From: Enhygromyxa salina
GTDB lineage: Bacteria; Myxococcota_A; Polyangia; Nannocystales; Nannocystaceae
Assembly: GCF_002994615.1 (NCBI RefSeq)
Contig: NZ_PVNK01000278.1
Span: 1 to 64,000, forward strand
DNA length: 64,000 nt
Direction of reading: 5' to 3'
The notes under the pieces: model-generated
Told to the model about the DNA's origin: nothing
What the model saw: the letters and a program-made list of their open reading frames with translations, nothing else
Database searches by the model: none
Position numbers and translations under genes: made by a program
In this document: positions 45,678-56,680 of the stretch, piece after piece
Position numbering within the stretch: position 1 is the stretch's first letter
How the letters are laid out: every line of letters starts with the position of its first letter

Positions 45678-46333
45678 CAGTTGCCGCCCCCCAGCCCGAA
45701 CGCAGCCCAGATCCAAAAAAGCAGGACCGATCCGCTCGTGCCGAGCATGCGGGCGAGGGCCTTGTAGCCCCGGTGAGCCCGTACGCGCGCCGCACCTTCG
45801 CGGATCTCGAGGCGCTGCGCGACCTCGGCCATCGACATCCCGCGCAGCTTGTGGAGCTCCACGACTTCGCGCTGGCCCTCGGGCAGCAGCGCGATCGCGT
45901 CGCGGACTCGATCGACGACCTCCTGGCTGTGCTCGATGCCCACGACTCGATCTTCGATCGACACGGCGTCGTCGACAAACTCGGTCGCCGGCCCGTCTTC
46001 GAAGCGCTTCAGATCGACGCGGCGACGCTCCTGGCGGCCGCGCTTGCGCAGGTGGTCCATGGCGACGTTGCGCGCGATCGCGAAGTACCAACCCTGGACC
46101 GCGCCGTCTGGATCCCCGCCTTGCAGACAAAAGCGATCCCGGGCGAGGTGAGCCTTGAGGAAGGTCAGCTGCAGGAGGTCGTCGACCGTTGGTTCGTCGC
46201 GCACGAGCTTCATCAAGAACCCACGCAGGCGAGGGCTCAAGGCGCCATGAAGAGCCGCGAACGCCCGGGGATCACCGTCCCCGTAGCGCTCCATCAAGTC
46301 GTGAAGACCACGCTTGTCGGCTCGTTGCGTCAC
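45677..46333 (-). CDS. ECF RNA polymerase sigma factor
   Basis: 218 residues from GTG 46333; in-frame sequence upstream does not look coding, and M at 46297 is an alternative. Region 2: RLRGFLMKLVRDEPTVDDLL, QLTFLKAHLARDRF, AIARNVAMDHLRKRGR. Region 4: ALLPEGQREVVELHKLRGMS, MAEVAQRLEIREGAARVRAH. The protein ends with an unusual hydrophobic segment (SVLLFWIWAAFGLG) that could insert in or touch the membrane. Paired with the NrsF-like gene. Confidence 0.9.
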   Translation of the reverse strand: MTQRADKRGLHDLMERYGDGDPRAFAALHGALSPRLRGFLMKLVRDEPTVDDLLQLTFLKAHLARDRFCLQGGDPDGAVQGWYFAIARNVAMDHLRKRGRQERRRVDLKRFEDGPATEFVDDAVSIEDRVVGIEHSQEVVDRVRDAIALLPEGQREVVELHKLRGMSMAEVAQRLEIREGAARVRAHRGYKALARMLGTSGSVLLFWIWAAFGLGGGN

Positions 46334-46656
46334 TCGACCTGCACCCCGGTCAACGTATCGATCGTCGTCGGTGTTTCGCGGGCGCGCAAGCGCAGGGCTG
46401 ACCGGCGTTCGGAACCCGGCCCAATGTGACTTTCGTCGCGTCTGGCGGGCCCCGCGGGCAGGCACGCGAAGCCCCCAAGTGTCCGCTTTGTCGGGCTTGC
46501 TCCGGGGAAACGGCTGTGATACCGATTCGTCCACAGCTCCGAACTCGGCAAGGGCGGGGGAATCCTCCGCTCTTTTTTCGTCCCGGGAACCTGTGGTCCA
46601 CGTGACCCAGCAACACCGATCCGCAAGACGAAACGCCGGGCTAGGAAGACCTTCAT
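46334..46656. other. divergent intergenic region between ECF sigma and rimP
   Basis: 323 nt without a supported gene. It should carry promoters for both directions. Toward rimP I see only a ribosome site (AGGAAGA, about 46646) and no clear -35/-10; toward the sigma gene there is an ECF-like candidate at 46352-46377. Confidence 0.45.
46352..46377 (-). promoter_or_regulatory. candidate ECF-type autoregulatory promoter
   Basis: On the minus strand GAAAC (46377-46373), 17 nt, CGTT (46355-46352), ending 18 nt before the sigma start codon. GAAAC/GGAAC with CGT is the general ECF pattern. Confidence 0.35.
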
Positions 46657-47328
46657 ATGAACCCGACCCAAAATTCGCCCGCGTACACCGCCGCCACCGC
46701 CTCGAAGGGCGGCGGGTCGGGCGGCGTGGGCGAGCGGGCTGCGGGCCGTCACGCGAGCGCCGAGGCCGTGCTCACCCGCGCCGTCGAGCCCGTCGTCGAG
46801 GACATGGGCTTCGAGCTGCTCCGGCTCGAGTGGCTCGCGTCCGGCAAGCGGCGGGTCATGCGGATCTACCTCGATCACGCCGACGGGGTCTCGATCGCCG
46901 AGTGCTCACGCATGAGTCGGATCATCGGCAACACACTCGACGCGAGCGAGGCCGCGGCGGGGCAGGGGGCGGACACCGCCCAAGCCCCAGACCCCGCCTT
47001 GGTCGCGCTGCTCACCCACCCCTACACCCTCGAGGTCTCGTCCCCGGGCGTCGACCGTCCGCTCGCGCGAAGGCGTCACTTCGCCGCCCAGGTCGGCGCT
47101 CGCGTCAAGATCGAGACCTGGGCCCCGCTCCCGCCCGAGTTCGGCGGATCCGAAGCGGGGAGCGGGGAGCGCAAGTTTCACGGGCGAGTCGTCGCGGTCG
47201 AGGAAGACCCGGCGGCGCCCGACGACCAGCGATCCGGCGTCGTCGTGGTCCACGATCACGAGCGCGACCGCACGCTGCGTATCCCCTTGCCCCGGATTCG
47301 CCGGGCCAACCTCGTGTGGGAGGGCTAG
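46657..47328 (+). CDS. rimP: ribosome maturation factor RimP
   Basis: 223 residues. 30S assembly factor. A ~35-residue Gly/Ala-rich N-terminal extension precedes the family core [40 protein letters not shown] and [18 protein letters not shown]. The C-terminal SH3-like part carries an insert around [16 protein letters not shown]. Leads the rimP-nusA-ylxR-infB-rbfA-truB-rpsO-pnp cluster. Confidence 0.92.
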   Translation: MNPTQNSPAYTAATASKGGGSGGVGERAAGRHASAEAVLTRAVEPVVEDMGFELLRLEWLASGKRRVMRIYLDHADGVSIAECSRMSRIIGNTLDASEAAAGQGADTAQAPDPALVALLTHPYTLEVSSPGVDRPLARRRHFAAQVGARVKIETWAPLPPEFGGSEAGSGERKFHGRVVAVEEDPAAPDDQRSGVVVVHDHERDRTLRIPLPRIRRANLVWEG

Positions 47329-47362
47329 GCCGCACGAGGTCGATCAGTTCGAGGACAACGAC

Positions 47363-48765
<1,403 letters not shown>

Positions 48766-48769
<4 letters not shown>

Positions 48770-49245
48770 CGATGGTTGACCCAGAGCTCGGCGCCGAGGC
48801 GCGACGGCGGGCCGCCCCGATGCGGACCTGCGTCGGGTGCCGTGCAACGCGCCCCCAGGGCGAGCTGCTCCGCTACGGCCTCGCCGCAGGCAGCGTGGCC
48901 CCCGCGATCGGCGCACGTCCACAGCTCGCGGGTCGCAGCGCGTACCTGTGTCCGCGTCGCGCGTGCCGCGATCGGGCGATCAAGCGGCGCGCGTTCAACC
49001 GAGCCTTCTCCACCTCGCTCGCGCTCGTGTCCGGCGGCCCCACCGCGGCCGACGCCCTGTGGACCGCCACTGCAGATTTGCTCCGGCGTGAGATCCAGCT
49101 GCTCGATCGCAGCGCGGAAAACCCTCACGCCAACCTCCGACGTCGAGGACTCGAACGACTCTTGTTTGAACTATCATCCCCGCCCGCCCCCTCCGATCAC
49201 CGTTCGAGCGCGAACGGGCAGGGAGGTCGTCCCACCCATGGCTAA
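48766..49245 (+). CDS. ylxR: YlxR/DUF448 nucleic-acid-binding protein
   Basis: 159 residues. Core: [38 protein letters not shown], the expected YlxR signature, then NRAFS. Roughly 55 C-terminal residues extend beyond the usual ~90. Starts in the nusA stop and ends 8 nt inside infB, the standard nusA-ylxR-infB order. The family has been proposed to modulate RNase P or transcription. Confidence 0.9.
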
Positions 49246-52033
49246 GATCCGTATCTACGAGCTCGCAAAGGAACTTCAGGTCGAGAACAAGGCGCTCGTC
49301 AAAGAGGTCCGCTCGCTCGGTATCGAGATCAAGGGCGTCATGAGCACCCTGAGCGACGACGAGGCCGACCGAGTCCGACGTGAGCATGGCTCAGGCGGCG
49401 CGCGGCCATCGGCCCCAGCGGCCGGCGGCGCGAAGCCGAAGCAAAAGGCCTCCCCCGCGCCCTCCGCCCGACCGATCCGTCGCCGGGCCAAGGGCCCGCG
49501 TCCTGCGGTCAAGGAGCGCGAGAAGGAGCGCGAGCGCGAGATCGAGGAGGCGCAGCGGATCACGGTCACGCCGAGTCCCGCGCCGGTCTCGACTCCGAGC
49601 ACGCCAATTCGCCGGCGCGCACCCGAGCCTCGGCGCCCGGCGGTGGTCCCGAGCGAGGCCTCGGCCGCCAGTCCCGCGGCGGCGGTCCAGCGGCCGTCCG
49701 CGCCCGCGTCCACGCCCGCGCCCGCGCCCGCGTCGTCCACGCCTGCGCCTGCGCCTGCGCCTGCGCCCGAGCCCGAGCCGGTCGTGGAAGAGCCGCGAGT
49801 GCCGCCGAAGGTCGGCGATCGCATCGAGCTGCCCAAGGGCACCCGTCGCTTCCGCGGCGGGCTCGCGGCCAAGCTCGAGAAGCAAGAAAAGGATGACGAA
49901 GTCCGCGCGGCCGAGGTCGCGGAGGACGAGCGGCGCGTGGCCGCCGAGGCCGAGCGCGAGGCCGAGAAGGCGGCGGCCGAGGCCGCAGCCGAGGAGGCCG
50001 CGAGGCCAGCGAGGGAGGCCGACGCACGCCGTGTCGTCCGCAACGAGGACGGCGTCATCGTCGCCGCCGCGTCGAAGCGATCCGAGCCGAAGATCCTCGG
50101 CTTCATCTCGCTGCCGACCAGCCCCCGGCGCCAGCAGGTCATCATCACCGAGGCCAACAAGGGCCGGACCGAGGGCCGCGCGACCGCACGCAAGCGCCGC
50201 GAAGAGCGGGCCCAGCAGCGTGGTCGTCGGCCCCGCTCGCGCTTCCGCCGTGACCGCGGCGGGCCCAAGCAGGTCTCGACCGTCGAGATGAGCGAGGCCA
50301 AGAAGCGCATCCGCGTCGACGAGGCCATTCAGATCTCCGACATGGCCCACCAGATGGGCGTCAAAGCATCCCGGCTGATCCGCACCTTGTGGGGCATGGG
50401 CATGCGCAACATCACGATCAACAACGCGGTCGATGTCGAGACCGCGGAGCTGGTCGCGGCCGAGTTCGGCTACACGATCGAGAACGTCTCGTTCCAAGAG
50501 GACGAGTTCATCGGCGCCTACGAGGACGAGGGCGAGCTGCGGGCCCCGGTCGTCACGATCATGGGTCACGTCGACCACGGCAAGACCACGCTGCTCGACC
50601 ACATCCGCAAGAGCCAGGTCGCGGGCGGCGAGGCCGGCGGCATCACCCAGCACATCGGCGCCTACCGGGTCGAGACCGACCAGGGTCCGGTCGTGTTCAT
50701 CGACACCCCCGGACACGAGGCGTTCGGGGCCATGCGCTCGCGCGGCGCCGCCGTGACCGACATCGTCGTCCTGATCGTCGCCGCCGACGACGGCGTGATG
50801 CCGACCACCCGCGAGGCGATCGCGCACGCCAAGGAGGCCGAGGTCCCGATCGTCGTTGCGATCAACAAGATCGACAAGCCCGACTCCAACGTCGGCCGGG
50901 TCGAGCAGATGCTGATGAAGGAGGGCCTCGTCGGCGAGAAATTCGGCGGCGAGACCACGATCGCGCACATCTCGGCCAAGACCGGCGAGGGCGTGAACGA
51001 GCTGCTCGAGAGCCTCGCGGTCCAGGCCGAGGTCCTCGAGCTCCGCGCGCCGGTCGAGGGTCCGGCCGCCGGCACCGTGATCGAGTCGCGGGTCGACAAG
51101 GGCCGCGGAACGGTCGCCACGGTCCTCGTTCAGGCCGGCGAGCTGCACAAGGGCGACATCGTGGTCGCCAACGAATTCAGCGGCAAGGTCCGCGGCCTCT
51201 ACACGCCCGCGGGCAAGAAGGTCAAGAACGCGCTGCCGTCCACTCCGGTCGAGCTGCTCGGCCTCGACGGTGCGCCCCCGGCCGGTGAGCGCTTTCACGT
51301 GGTCGACAGCGAGAAGGACGCTCGCCAGATCGTCTCGCACCGTCGCGAGCAGCGGCGGCGCAAGGAGAGCGTGCTGTCCGGGCCCTCGCTGCTCGAGCGG
51401 ATCAAGAGCAAGAAGGTCCCGTCGCTCAAGATCGTGATCAAGGCCGACGTCCAGGGCTCGGCCGAGGCGCTCAAGAACACCCTCGAGGAGCTCTCGGTCG
51501 AGAAGGTCCGCGTCGAGGTCATCCAAGCTGGCGTCGGCGCGATCAACGAGACCGACGTCAAGCTCGCTGCGGCGGCCGAAAATCCGCTGATCATCGGCTT
51601 CAACGTCAAGACCGTGGGCAAGGCCGCGCCGCTGGCCGAGCACGAGAAGATCCCGATCGAGACCTTCTCGGTCATCTACGAGGCCACCGATCGCATCCGC
51701 GAGCGGATGATCGACCTGCTCGAGCCCGAGTACCGCGAGGTCGCTCAGGGGGTCGCCGAGGTCCGGGCGCTGTTCCCGATTCCCCGCCTCGGCGTGGTCG
51801 CGGGCTGCCGCGTGATCAAGGGCAGCGTGACCCGCAGCAGCTACATCCGTGTCCGGCGCGACAACCGGGTCATCTACGAGGGCAAGATCGGCTCGCTGCG
51901 CGTGTTCAAGGACGACGTCCGCGAGGTCAAAGAAGGCATGGAGTGCGGCATCGTGGTCGAGGGCTTCTCCGAGGTCGAACCCGAAGATCTGCTCGAGGCC
52001 TACGAGCTCGAGACGATCCGGCCGGAGCTCTAG
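49238..52033 (+). CDS. infB: translation initiation factor IF-2
   Basis: 931 residues from ATG 49238, preceded by GGGAGG. IF2_N module 1-52 ([20 protein letters not shown]). A ~300-residue disordered Ala/Pro, then Arg/Glu-rich linker (hexamer DNA repeats near 49718-49770) follows, then a second IF2_N-like module ([20 protein letters not shown]). GTPase: GHVDHGKT 443-450, [26 protein letters not shown]. The C-terminal domain ends [16 protein letters not shown]. Delivers initiator tRNA to the 30S subunit. Confidence 0.96.
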   Translation: MAKIRIYELAKELQVENKALVKEVRSLGIEIKGVMSTLSDDEADRVRREHGSGGARPSAPAAGGAKPKQKASPAPSARPIRRRAKGPRPAVKEREKEREREIEEAQRITVTPSPAPVSTPSTPIRRRAPEPRRPAVVPSEASAASPAAAVQRPSAPASTPAPAPASSTPAPAPAPAPEPEPVVEEPRVPPKVGDRIELPKGTRRFRGGLAAKLEKQEKDDEVRAAEVAEDERRVAAEAEREAEKAAAEAAAEEAARPAREADARRVVRNEDGVIVAAASKRSEPKILGFISLPTSPRRQQVIITEANKGRTEGRATARKRREERAQQRGRRPRSRFRRDRGGPKQVSTVEMSEAKKRIRVDEAIQISDMAHQMGVKASRLIRTLWGMGMRNITINNAVDVETAELVAAEFGYTIENVSFQEDEFIGAYEDEGELRAPVVTIMGHVDHGKTTLLDHIRKSQVAGGEAGGITQHIGAYRVETDQGPVVFIDTPGHEAFGAMRSRGAAVTDIVVLIVAADDGVMPTTREAIAHAKEAEVPIVVAINKIDKPDSNVGRVEQMLMKEGLVGEKFGGETTIAHISAKTGEGVNELLESLAVQAEVLELRAPVEGPAAGTVIESRVDKGRGTVATVLVQAGELHKGDIVVANEFSGKVRGLYTPAGKKVKNALPSTPVELLGLDGAPPAGERFHVVDSEKDARQIVSHRREQRRRKESVLSGPSLLERIKSKKVPSLKIVIKADVQGSAEALKNTLEELSVEKVRVEVIQAGVGAINETDVKLAAAAENPLIIGFNVKTVGKAAPLAEHEKIPIETFSVIYEATDRIRERMIDLLEPEYREVAQGVAEVRALFPIPRLGVVAGCRVIKGSVTRSSYIRVRRDNRVIYEGKIGSLRVFKDDVREVKEGMECGIVVEGFSEVEPEDLLEAYELETIRPEL

Positions 52034-52399
52034 ATGTCCAGGCGCCAGCAACGGGTCGAGGAGCTCATTCGTCGAGAGATCGCGCAGATGTTGCTGCGCG
52101 GTGAGCTCCGCGATCCCCGGCTGTCCCCGGCGAGCGCCGTCAGCATCACGGGCGTCGGCGTCAGCGGGGATCTCTCGGTCGCGCGCGTCTACGTCGACGT
52201 CCTGACCGAGAGCCTCCGGCGCGACGACGTCCTCGACGCGCTCGTGAGCGGCGCGGGGGTGATCCGGACCAAGCTCGGCGAGCGCCTCCAGCTGCGGCGG
52301 ATGCCGGAGCTGCGCTTCGAGGCCGACCAGAGCATCACCCGCGGCGCGCGGGTCGAGGAAATCCTGTCCGAGCTCCGCGACAGCGGCGAGCTCGAGTAG
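52034..52399 (+). CDS. rbfA: ribosome-binding factor A
   Basis: 121 residues. KH-fold 30S maturation factor: RVEELIRREIAQMLLRGELR, ARVYVDVLTES, RTKLGERLQLRRMPELRFEA. ATG follows the infB stop with no gap (TAGATG), so translation is likely coupled. Confidence 0.95.
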   Translation: MSRRQQRVEELIRREIAQMLLRGELRDPRLSPASAVSITGVGVSGDLSVARVYVDVLTESLRRDDVLDALVSGAGVIRTKLGERLQLRRMPELRFEADQSITRGARVEEILSELRDSGELE

Positions 52400-52420
52400 G
52401 GCGCTCGCGCGCTTGGTGTC

Positions 52421-53533
52421 ATGGGTCGAGGTCGAGGTCGGGGTCGCAGGCGCCAGTCGGGCGCGTTTGGGGTCTTGCTGGTCGACAAGCCCGCGGGGCC
52501 GACCTCGCACGATGTCGTGGGCTGGGTCCGCTGGGCCCTCGGCGAGCGGACGGTCGGCCACTGCGGGACCCTCGACCCGCCGGCGAGCGGCCTCCTGGTC
52601 ATCTGCGTGGGCGAGGCGACCAAGCTCGTCGAGCACCTGACGGCCGTCGACAAGCGCTACCGGGCGCGCTTCGTGATCGGGCGGTCCACGACGACCGCCG
52701 ACGCCGAGGGCGAGATCGTGGCCGAGGCGGCGGTCCCGCCCGATCTCGAGGCCCGCGCGCTCGAGGCCTTGCGCGGGCTGATCGGGCCGTTGGAGCTGAG
52801 GCCGCCGGCCTACTCGGCGGTCAAGATCCAGGGCCGGCGAGCGCACGAGCTGGCTCGCGCGGGCGAGGATCCGGCCCTGCCGCCGCGCTCGATGGCGGTC
52901 CACGAGCTGGTCGTCGAGGCTCACGGGCGCGACGGGGCGAGCCTCTGGATCGACGCAGAATTGACCGTGGCCAAGGGCAGCTATGTGCGCTCGCTCGCGG
53001 AGGAGCTCGGTCGGCGGCTCGGGCTTCCGGCCCACCTGGGTTCGCTGCGCCGGCTCGCCTGCGGTCCGCTCGGCGTCGATGACCCTCGCGTCGTTGGCGG
53101 CCTGAACGCCGTGCTGTTGGCCGCGAGCGAGGGTCGGCCGCCGAAATGGCGCGTCGAGCTGCCCGGCGAGCGGGATCCGGGCGACGGCGCGTCAGGCGAG
53201 CCGGACCACGATCCGCGCCGCCACGCCGCTGCCGAGCTCCGGGCCCGGATGAGCGATCCCTGGCAGCGCCTGGATTTCGAGGTCAGCGAGCTGCCAAGCG
53301 AGGGTGCTCACGAGCCGCTGATCACCCGCCTGATTCAGGGCCAGCGCCTCGGCGCCGATGAGCAGACCTGCGCGGTGCTCGGTCTCGCGCGACGCGAGGG
53401 GCCGTGCGCGCTCGTCGATCGCGCCGCTGGGCGAATGATCATCCTCCAGCGCGAGCCCAGTGAGCGGGGCCGACTGCGCCTGGCGCCCAGCCGGGTCCTG
53501 CGCTTCGAGCCTGAGCTGGCCACCAGCCATTGA
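52421..53533 (+). CDS. truB: tRNA pseudouridine-55 synthase TruB, C-terminally extended
   Basis: 370 residues against about 310. A short Arg/Gly N-terminus precedes VLLVDKPAGPTSHDVV, the catalytic Asp motif CGTLDPPASGLLVICVGEAT, KRYRARFVIGRSTTTADAEG, PPAYSAVKIQGRRAHELAR and KGSYVRSLAEELGRRL. After residue ~240 a linker with acidic residues leads to a PUA-like end (CAVLGLARREGPCALVDR). The stop overlaps a TTGACA for rpsO. Confidence 0.94.
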   Translation: MGRGRGRGRRRQSGAFGVLLVDKPAGPTSHDVVGWVRWALGERTVGHCGTLDPPASGLLVICVGEATKLVEHLTAVDKRYRARFVIGRSTTTADAEGEIVAEAAVPPDLEARALEALRGLIGPLELRPPAYSAVKIQGRRAHELARAGEDPALPPRSMAVHELVVEAHGRDGASLWIDAELTVAKGSYVRSLAEELGRRLGLPAHLGSLRRLACGPLGVDDPRVVGGLNAVLLAASEGRPPKWRVELPGERDPGDGASGEPDHDPRRHAAAELRARMSDPWQRLDFEVSELPSEGAHEPLITRLIQGQRLGADEQTCAVLGLARREGPCALVDRAAGRMIILQREPSERGRLRLAPSRVLRFEPELATSH

Positions 53534-53558
53534 CAGCAGCCCCTACGATCTGGATGCT
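53530..53558 (+). promoter_or_regulatory. candidate rpsO promoter overlapping the truB stop
   Basis: TTGACA (53530-53535, exact -35 consensus), 17 bp, GATGCT (53553-53558) preceded by TG, i.e. an extended -10. An independent promoter for rpsO-pnp is also known in E. coli. Confidence 0.5.
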
Positions 53559-53592
53559 GCGCCCCTTCGAAACCACTCGAAAACGACCAGAG

Positions 53593-53609
53593 CCGGGGAG
53601 GGTCCCCGG
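53593..53609 (+). promoter_or_regulatory. rpsO: rpsO leader hairpin covering the ribosome site
   Basis: CCGGGGA/TCCCCGG, 7 perfect base pairs with a GGG loop. The 3' arm runs into GGAGAGAG, the only ribosome site before ATG 53624. Candidate S15 autoregulation structure. Confidence 0.5.
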
Positions 53610-53623
53610 AGAGAGAAACCAGC

Positions 53624-53893
53624 ATGTCCCTTTCAGCGGATCGCAAGAGCGAGATCATCGGCAAGTTCAAGCGGCACGACAACGACACGGCCTCCCCCGA
53701 GGTCCAGATCGCCCTGTTGACCGAGCGGATCAACCACCTCACCGAGCACTTCCGCAGCCACTCGAAGGACCACCACGGTCGTCGTGGCTTGCTCAAGCTC
53801 GTCGGCCAGCGCCGACGCCTGCTCGACTACCTCCGCGCTCGCAGCCATGACCGTTACAAGGCTGTGATCGAGGAACTCAACATCCGCAAGTAG
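53624..53893 (+). CDS. rpsO: 30S ribosomal protein S15
   Basis: 89 residues. Binds 16S rRNA three-way junction: [60 protein letters not shown]. Standard length and standard position before pnp. Confidence 0.97.
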   Translation: MSLSADRKSEIIGKFKRHDNDTASPEVQIALLTERINHLTEHFRSHSKDHHGRRGLLKLVGQRRRLLDYLRARSHDRYKAVIEELNIRK

Positions 53894-53919
53894 GTCCCGT
53901 CGGGCCGACCTCGCCCCGC

Positions 53920-53962
53920 TGCACTTGGATCGGCGACCCGGAGCCGGGTCGCTACGAGTGCA
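53920..53962 (+). promoter_or_regulatory. two-tier hairpin in the rpsO-pnp intergenic region
   Basis: Inner stem GCGACCCG/CGGGTCGC with GAGC tetraloop (53933-53952), outer stem TGCACT/AGTGCA (53920-53925 and 53957-53962). It resembles the E. coli arrangement where an RNase III-cut hairpin before pnp lets PNPase control its own mRNA; it may also act as a terminator for rpsO. Confidence 0.5.
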
Positions 53963-54074
53963 CGCGGGGTCGAGCGCGCCGTCGCACCTGCTCGCCGTGG
54001 CCAGGTCGCATCCGTGCTGTGCTCGGACCAAAATTTCATCGCAGTGTTCGTCCGCGGCAGCAAGGCAAGAGTCC

Positions 54075-56177
54075 ATGGAAATCATACGTGAAGTCGCAAA
54101 AATCGGAGATCGCGAGATCAGCATCGAGACGGGCAAGATCGCCAAGCAGGCCAACTCTGTGATCTTGACCCTCGGCGAGACCGTGGTCCTGGTCGCAGTG
54201 ACGATGAGCCGGCAGCCCAAGGACTTGCCCTTCATGCCGCTGACGGTCGAGTTCCGAGAGGCCAACGCCGCGGCTGGCAAGATCCCGGGCGGCTACTTCA
54301 AGCGCGAGGGTCGACCGACCGAAAAAGAGATCCTGACCTGCCGCCTGACCGATCGACCGATCCGGCCGCTGTTTCCCAAGTCGTATCGCTACGACACCCA
54401 GGTCATCAGCAACGTGCTGAGCAACGACCTCCAAAACGAGCCCGACGTGCTCGCGATGACGGGCGCTTCGGCGGCGCTGTCGATCAGCCCCGCGCCCTGG
54501 GCTGGCCCCGTCGCCGGCATCCGGGTCGCGCGGGTCGACGGCACGCTGATCGCGTTCCCGACCTACGAAGAGACCCAAGAGTCCGACCTCAACCTGATCG
54601 TCTCGTGCAGCCGCGACGCGATCCTCATGGTCGAGGCCGGCGCCCGCCAGGTCAGCGAGTCCGACATGATCGACGCGCTGATGTTCGCCAAGGAGCAGTC
54701 GCTGCCCTTGGTCGAGGCTCAAGAGCGGCTCCGCGAGCGCGCGGGCAAGCCCAAGATGGAGTGGAAGGATCCCGAGGTCGACGAGAAATTCCGCGCGCTG
54801 GTCATGGACAAGGCCCGCGTCGACATGGAGGCCGCGCTGTCGATCGTCGGCAAGCACGATCGCCACGCGGCGATCTCGGCGGTCAAGACCAGCGTCACCG
54901 AGGCTCTCGGCGACGCCGCGGCCGAGCGCGGCGAGGAGGTCTCGGCCGCGATCAGCAAGCTCGAGAAGGACCTCGTGCGCGCGTCCACGATCAAGGGCCG
55001 CCGCGTCGACGGGCGCAAGACCACCGAGATCCGCCCGATCTACATCGAGGTTCACCCCTTCGAGCGCCCCCACGGCTCGGCGCTGTTCCAGCGCGGCGAG
55101 ACCCAGGCCCTGGTCTCGACCACGCTCGGGACCGAGCGCGACGCCCAGCGCCTCGACACGATCCGCGGCGACGTCCACAACAGCTTCTTGCTGCACTACA
55201 ACTTCCCGCCCTACTGCGTCGGTGAAGCCCGACCGATGCGCGGGACCTCGCGCCGCGAGATCGGCCACGGCGCCCTGGCTCACCGCGCGCTCGAGACCGT
55301 GCTGCCCGACGCCGAGACCTTCCCCTACACGATTCGGATCGTCTCCGACACGACCGAGTCCAACGGCTCGAGCTCGATGGCCGCGGTCTGTGGCGGCTGC
55401 CTGAGCATGATGGACGCGGGCGTGCCGATCTCCGCGCCCGTCGCCGGCATCGCGATGGGCCTGATCCAAGAAGGCGACGACATCGCGATCTTGTCGGACA
55501 TCCTCGGCGACGAGGACCACCTCGGCGACATGGACTTCAAGTGCTGCGGCACCAAGGACGGCATCACCGCCCTCCAGATGGACATGAAGATCCACGGCCT
55601 GACCCGCGAGGTCCTCGAGCGCGCGCTCGAGCAAGCCCGCGTCGGCCGCCTCCACATCCTCGGCAAGATGCTCGAGCAGATCGCCGAGCCGCGCGCCGAC
55701 ATCAGCAAGTTCGCGCCGCGCGTCGAGAGCGTGTGGGTCAAGGTCGACAAGATCCGCTCGATCATCGGGCCCGGGGGCAAGGTCATCCGCGGGATCCAGG
55801 AGCAGACCGGCGTCGTCATCAACATCAACGACGACGGTCGGGTCACGCTGGCCTCGGCCGACATCGACGCGATCGAGCGGGCCAAGGCGATCATCGAGGG
55901 GCTGACCTTCGAGGCCGAGCCGGGCCAGTTCTACAACGGCGTGGTCAAGCGGGTCGTCGACTTCGGCGCCTTCGTCGAGATCATGCCCGGGACCGACGGG
56001 CTCGTGCACATCTCCGAGCTCGAGAATCGTCGGGTCGACAAGGTCACCGACGTGATCTCCGAGGGCGACGACGTCATCGTCAAGGTCGTCAACATCGACG
56101 ATCAGGGCCGCATCCGGCTCAGCCGCAAGCAGGCCTTCGGCGCGGACCCCGACGAGGTCTTGAACCTCCGCGGCTGA
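54075..56177 (+). CDS. pnp: polyribonucleotide nucleotidyltransferase (PNPase)
   Basis: 700 residues from ATG 54075. Two RNase PH domains: EFREANAAAGKIPGGYFKRE, CRLTDRPIRPLFP; then RGETQALVSTTLGTERDAQ, FPPYCVGEARPMRGTSRREI and SSSMAAVCGGCLSMMDAGVP. KH (SIIGPGGKVIRGIQEQTGV) and S1 (YNGVVKRVVDFGAFVEIMPG) follow. Phosphorolytic 3'-5' RNA decay. The frame extends upstream of the chosen start, but only MEIIREVAKIG matches the family. One base overlaps dut (TGATG). Confidence 0.96.
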   Translation: MEIIREVAKIGDREISIETGKIAKQANSVILTLGETVVLVAVTMSRQPKDLPFMPLTVEFREANAAAGKIPGGYFKREGRPTEKEILTCRLTDRPIRPLFPKSYRYDTQVISNVLSNDLQNEPDVLAMTGASAALSISPAPWAGPVAGIRVARVDGTLIAFPTYEETQESDLNLIVSCSRDAILMVEAGARQVSESDMIDALMFAKEQSLPLVEAQERLRERAGKPKMEWKDPEVDEKFRALVMDKARVDMEAALSIVGKHDRHAAISAVKTSVTEALGDAAAERGEEVSAAISKLEKDLVRASTIKGRRVDGRKTTEIRPIYIEVHPFERPHGSALFQRGETQALVSTTLGTERDAQRLDTIRGDVHNSFLLHYNFPPYCVGEARPMRGTSRREIGHGALAHRALETVLPDAETFPYTIRIVSDTTESNGSSSMAAVCGGCLSMMDAGVPISAPVAGIAMGLIQEGDDIAILSDILGDEDHLGDMDFKCCGTKDGITALQMDMKIHGLTREVLERALEQARVGRLHILGKMLEQIAEPRADISKFAPRVESVWVKVDKIRSIIGPGGKVIRGIQEQTGVVININDDGRVTLASADIDAIERAKAIIEGLTFEAEPGQFYNGVVKRVVDFGAFVEIMPGTDGLVHISELENRRVDKVTDVISEGDDVIVKVVNIDDQGRIRLSRKQAFGADPDEVLNLRG

Positions 56178-56650
56178 TGGACGCAGGGCAGGGCAGGGTC
56201 GGGGCGGCGCCGCCGCTGCAGCTGCGGCGCCTCGACGCGCGCGCGGTCCTGCCTCGTCGCATGACCGCGCTGGCCGCGGGGCTCGACCTCGCGGCTTGCT
56301 TGCCCGAGCGAGATCCGCTCGAGCTCGCCGTTGGAGCTCGGGCGCTGGTCCCGACCGGCTGGGCCCTCGCTATCGCCCCGGGCTTCGAGGCCCAGGTCCG
56401 GCCGCGATCGGGCCTCGCGTTGCGTCACGGGCTCACGGTGCTCAACGCGCCGGGCACGATCGACGCCGACTACCGCGGCGAGCTCCGGGTCCTGCTCGTC
56501 AACTTCGGGACGCAGGCGATCCGCATCGAGCACGGCACCCGCGTGGCTCAGCTGGTCGTCGCGCCCGTCGCCATGGTCGACGTGATCGAGGTCGAGGAGC
56601 TCCCGCCGAGCCCCGCGCGGGGCACCGGGGGCTTTGGCAGCACTGGATGA
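56177..56650 (+). CDS. dut: deoxyuridine 5'-triphosphate nucleotidohydrolase (dUTPase)
   Basis: 157 residues. The five trimeric-dUTPase motifs are present: AGLDLAACL, RPRSGLALRHG, LNAPGTIDADYRGELRVLL, IEHGTRVAQLVVAP and the P-loop-like GTGGFGSTG at the end. It makes dUMP and keeps uracil out of DNA, complementing the uracil-DNA glycosylase at 23197. Translationally coupled to pnp. Confidence 0.94.
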   Translation: MDAGQGRVGAAPPLQLRRLDARAVLPRRMTALAAGLDLAACLPERDPLELAVGARALVPTGWALAIAPGFEAQVRPRSGLALRHGLTVLNAPGTIDADYRGELRVLLVNFGTQAIRIEHGTRVAQLVVAPVAMVDVIEVEELPPSPARGTGGFGSTG

Positions 56651-56666
56651 GGGACGGAGCTTGGGC

Positions 56667-56672
56667 TAGCGT
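56667..56672 (+). promoter_or_regulatory. -10-like box TAGCGT close to the purC start
   Basis: TAGCGT ends 8 nt before ATG 56681; TGGATG at 56644 is 17 bp upstream. No ribosome site lies between box and start. Confidence 0.35.
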
Positions 56673-56680
56673 CGACCGCG

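Noticed and set aside
49718-49770. GCGCCT/GCGCCC hexamer array
   Set aside because: Codes for the Ala-Pro linker of IF-2; ordinary for this protein.
49391-53035. 1214-residue minus-strand open frame opposite infB-rbfA-truB
   Set aside because: Lies wholly antisense to three conserved genes; composition is that of an antisense shadow.
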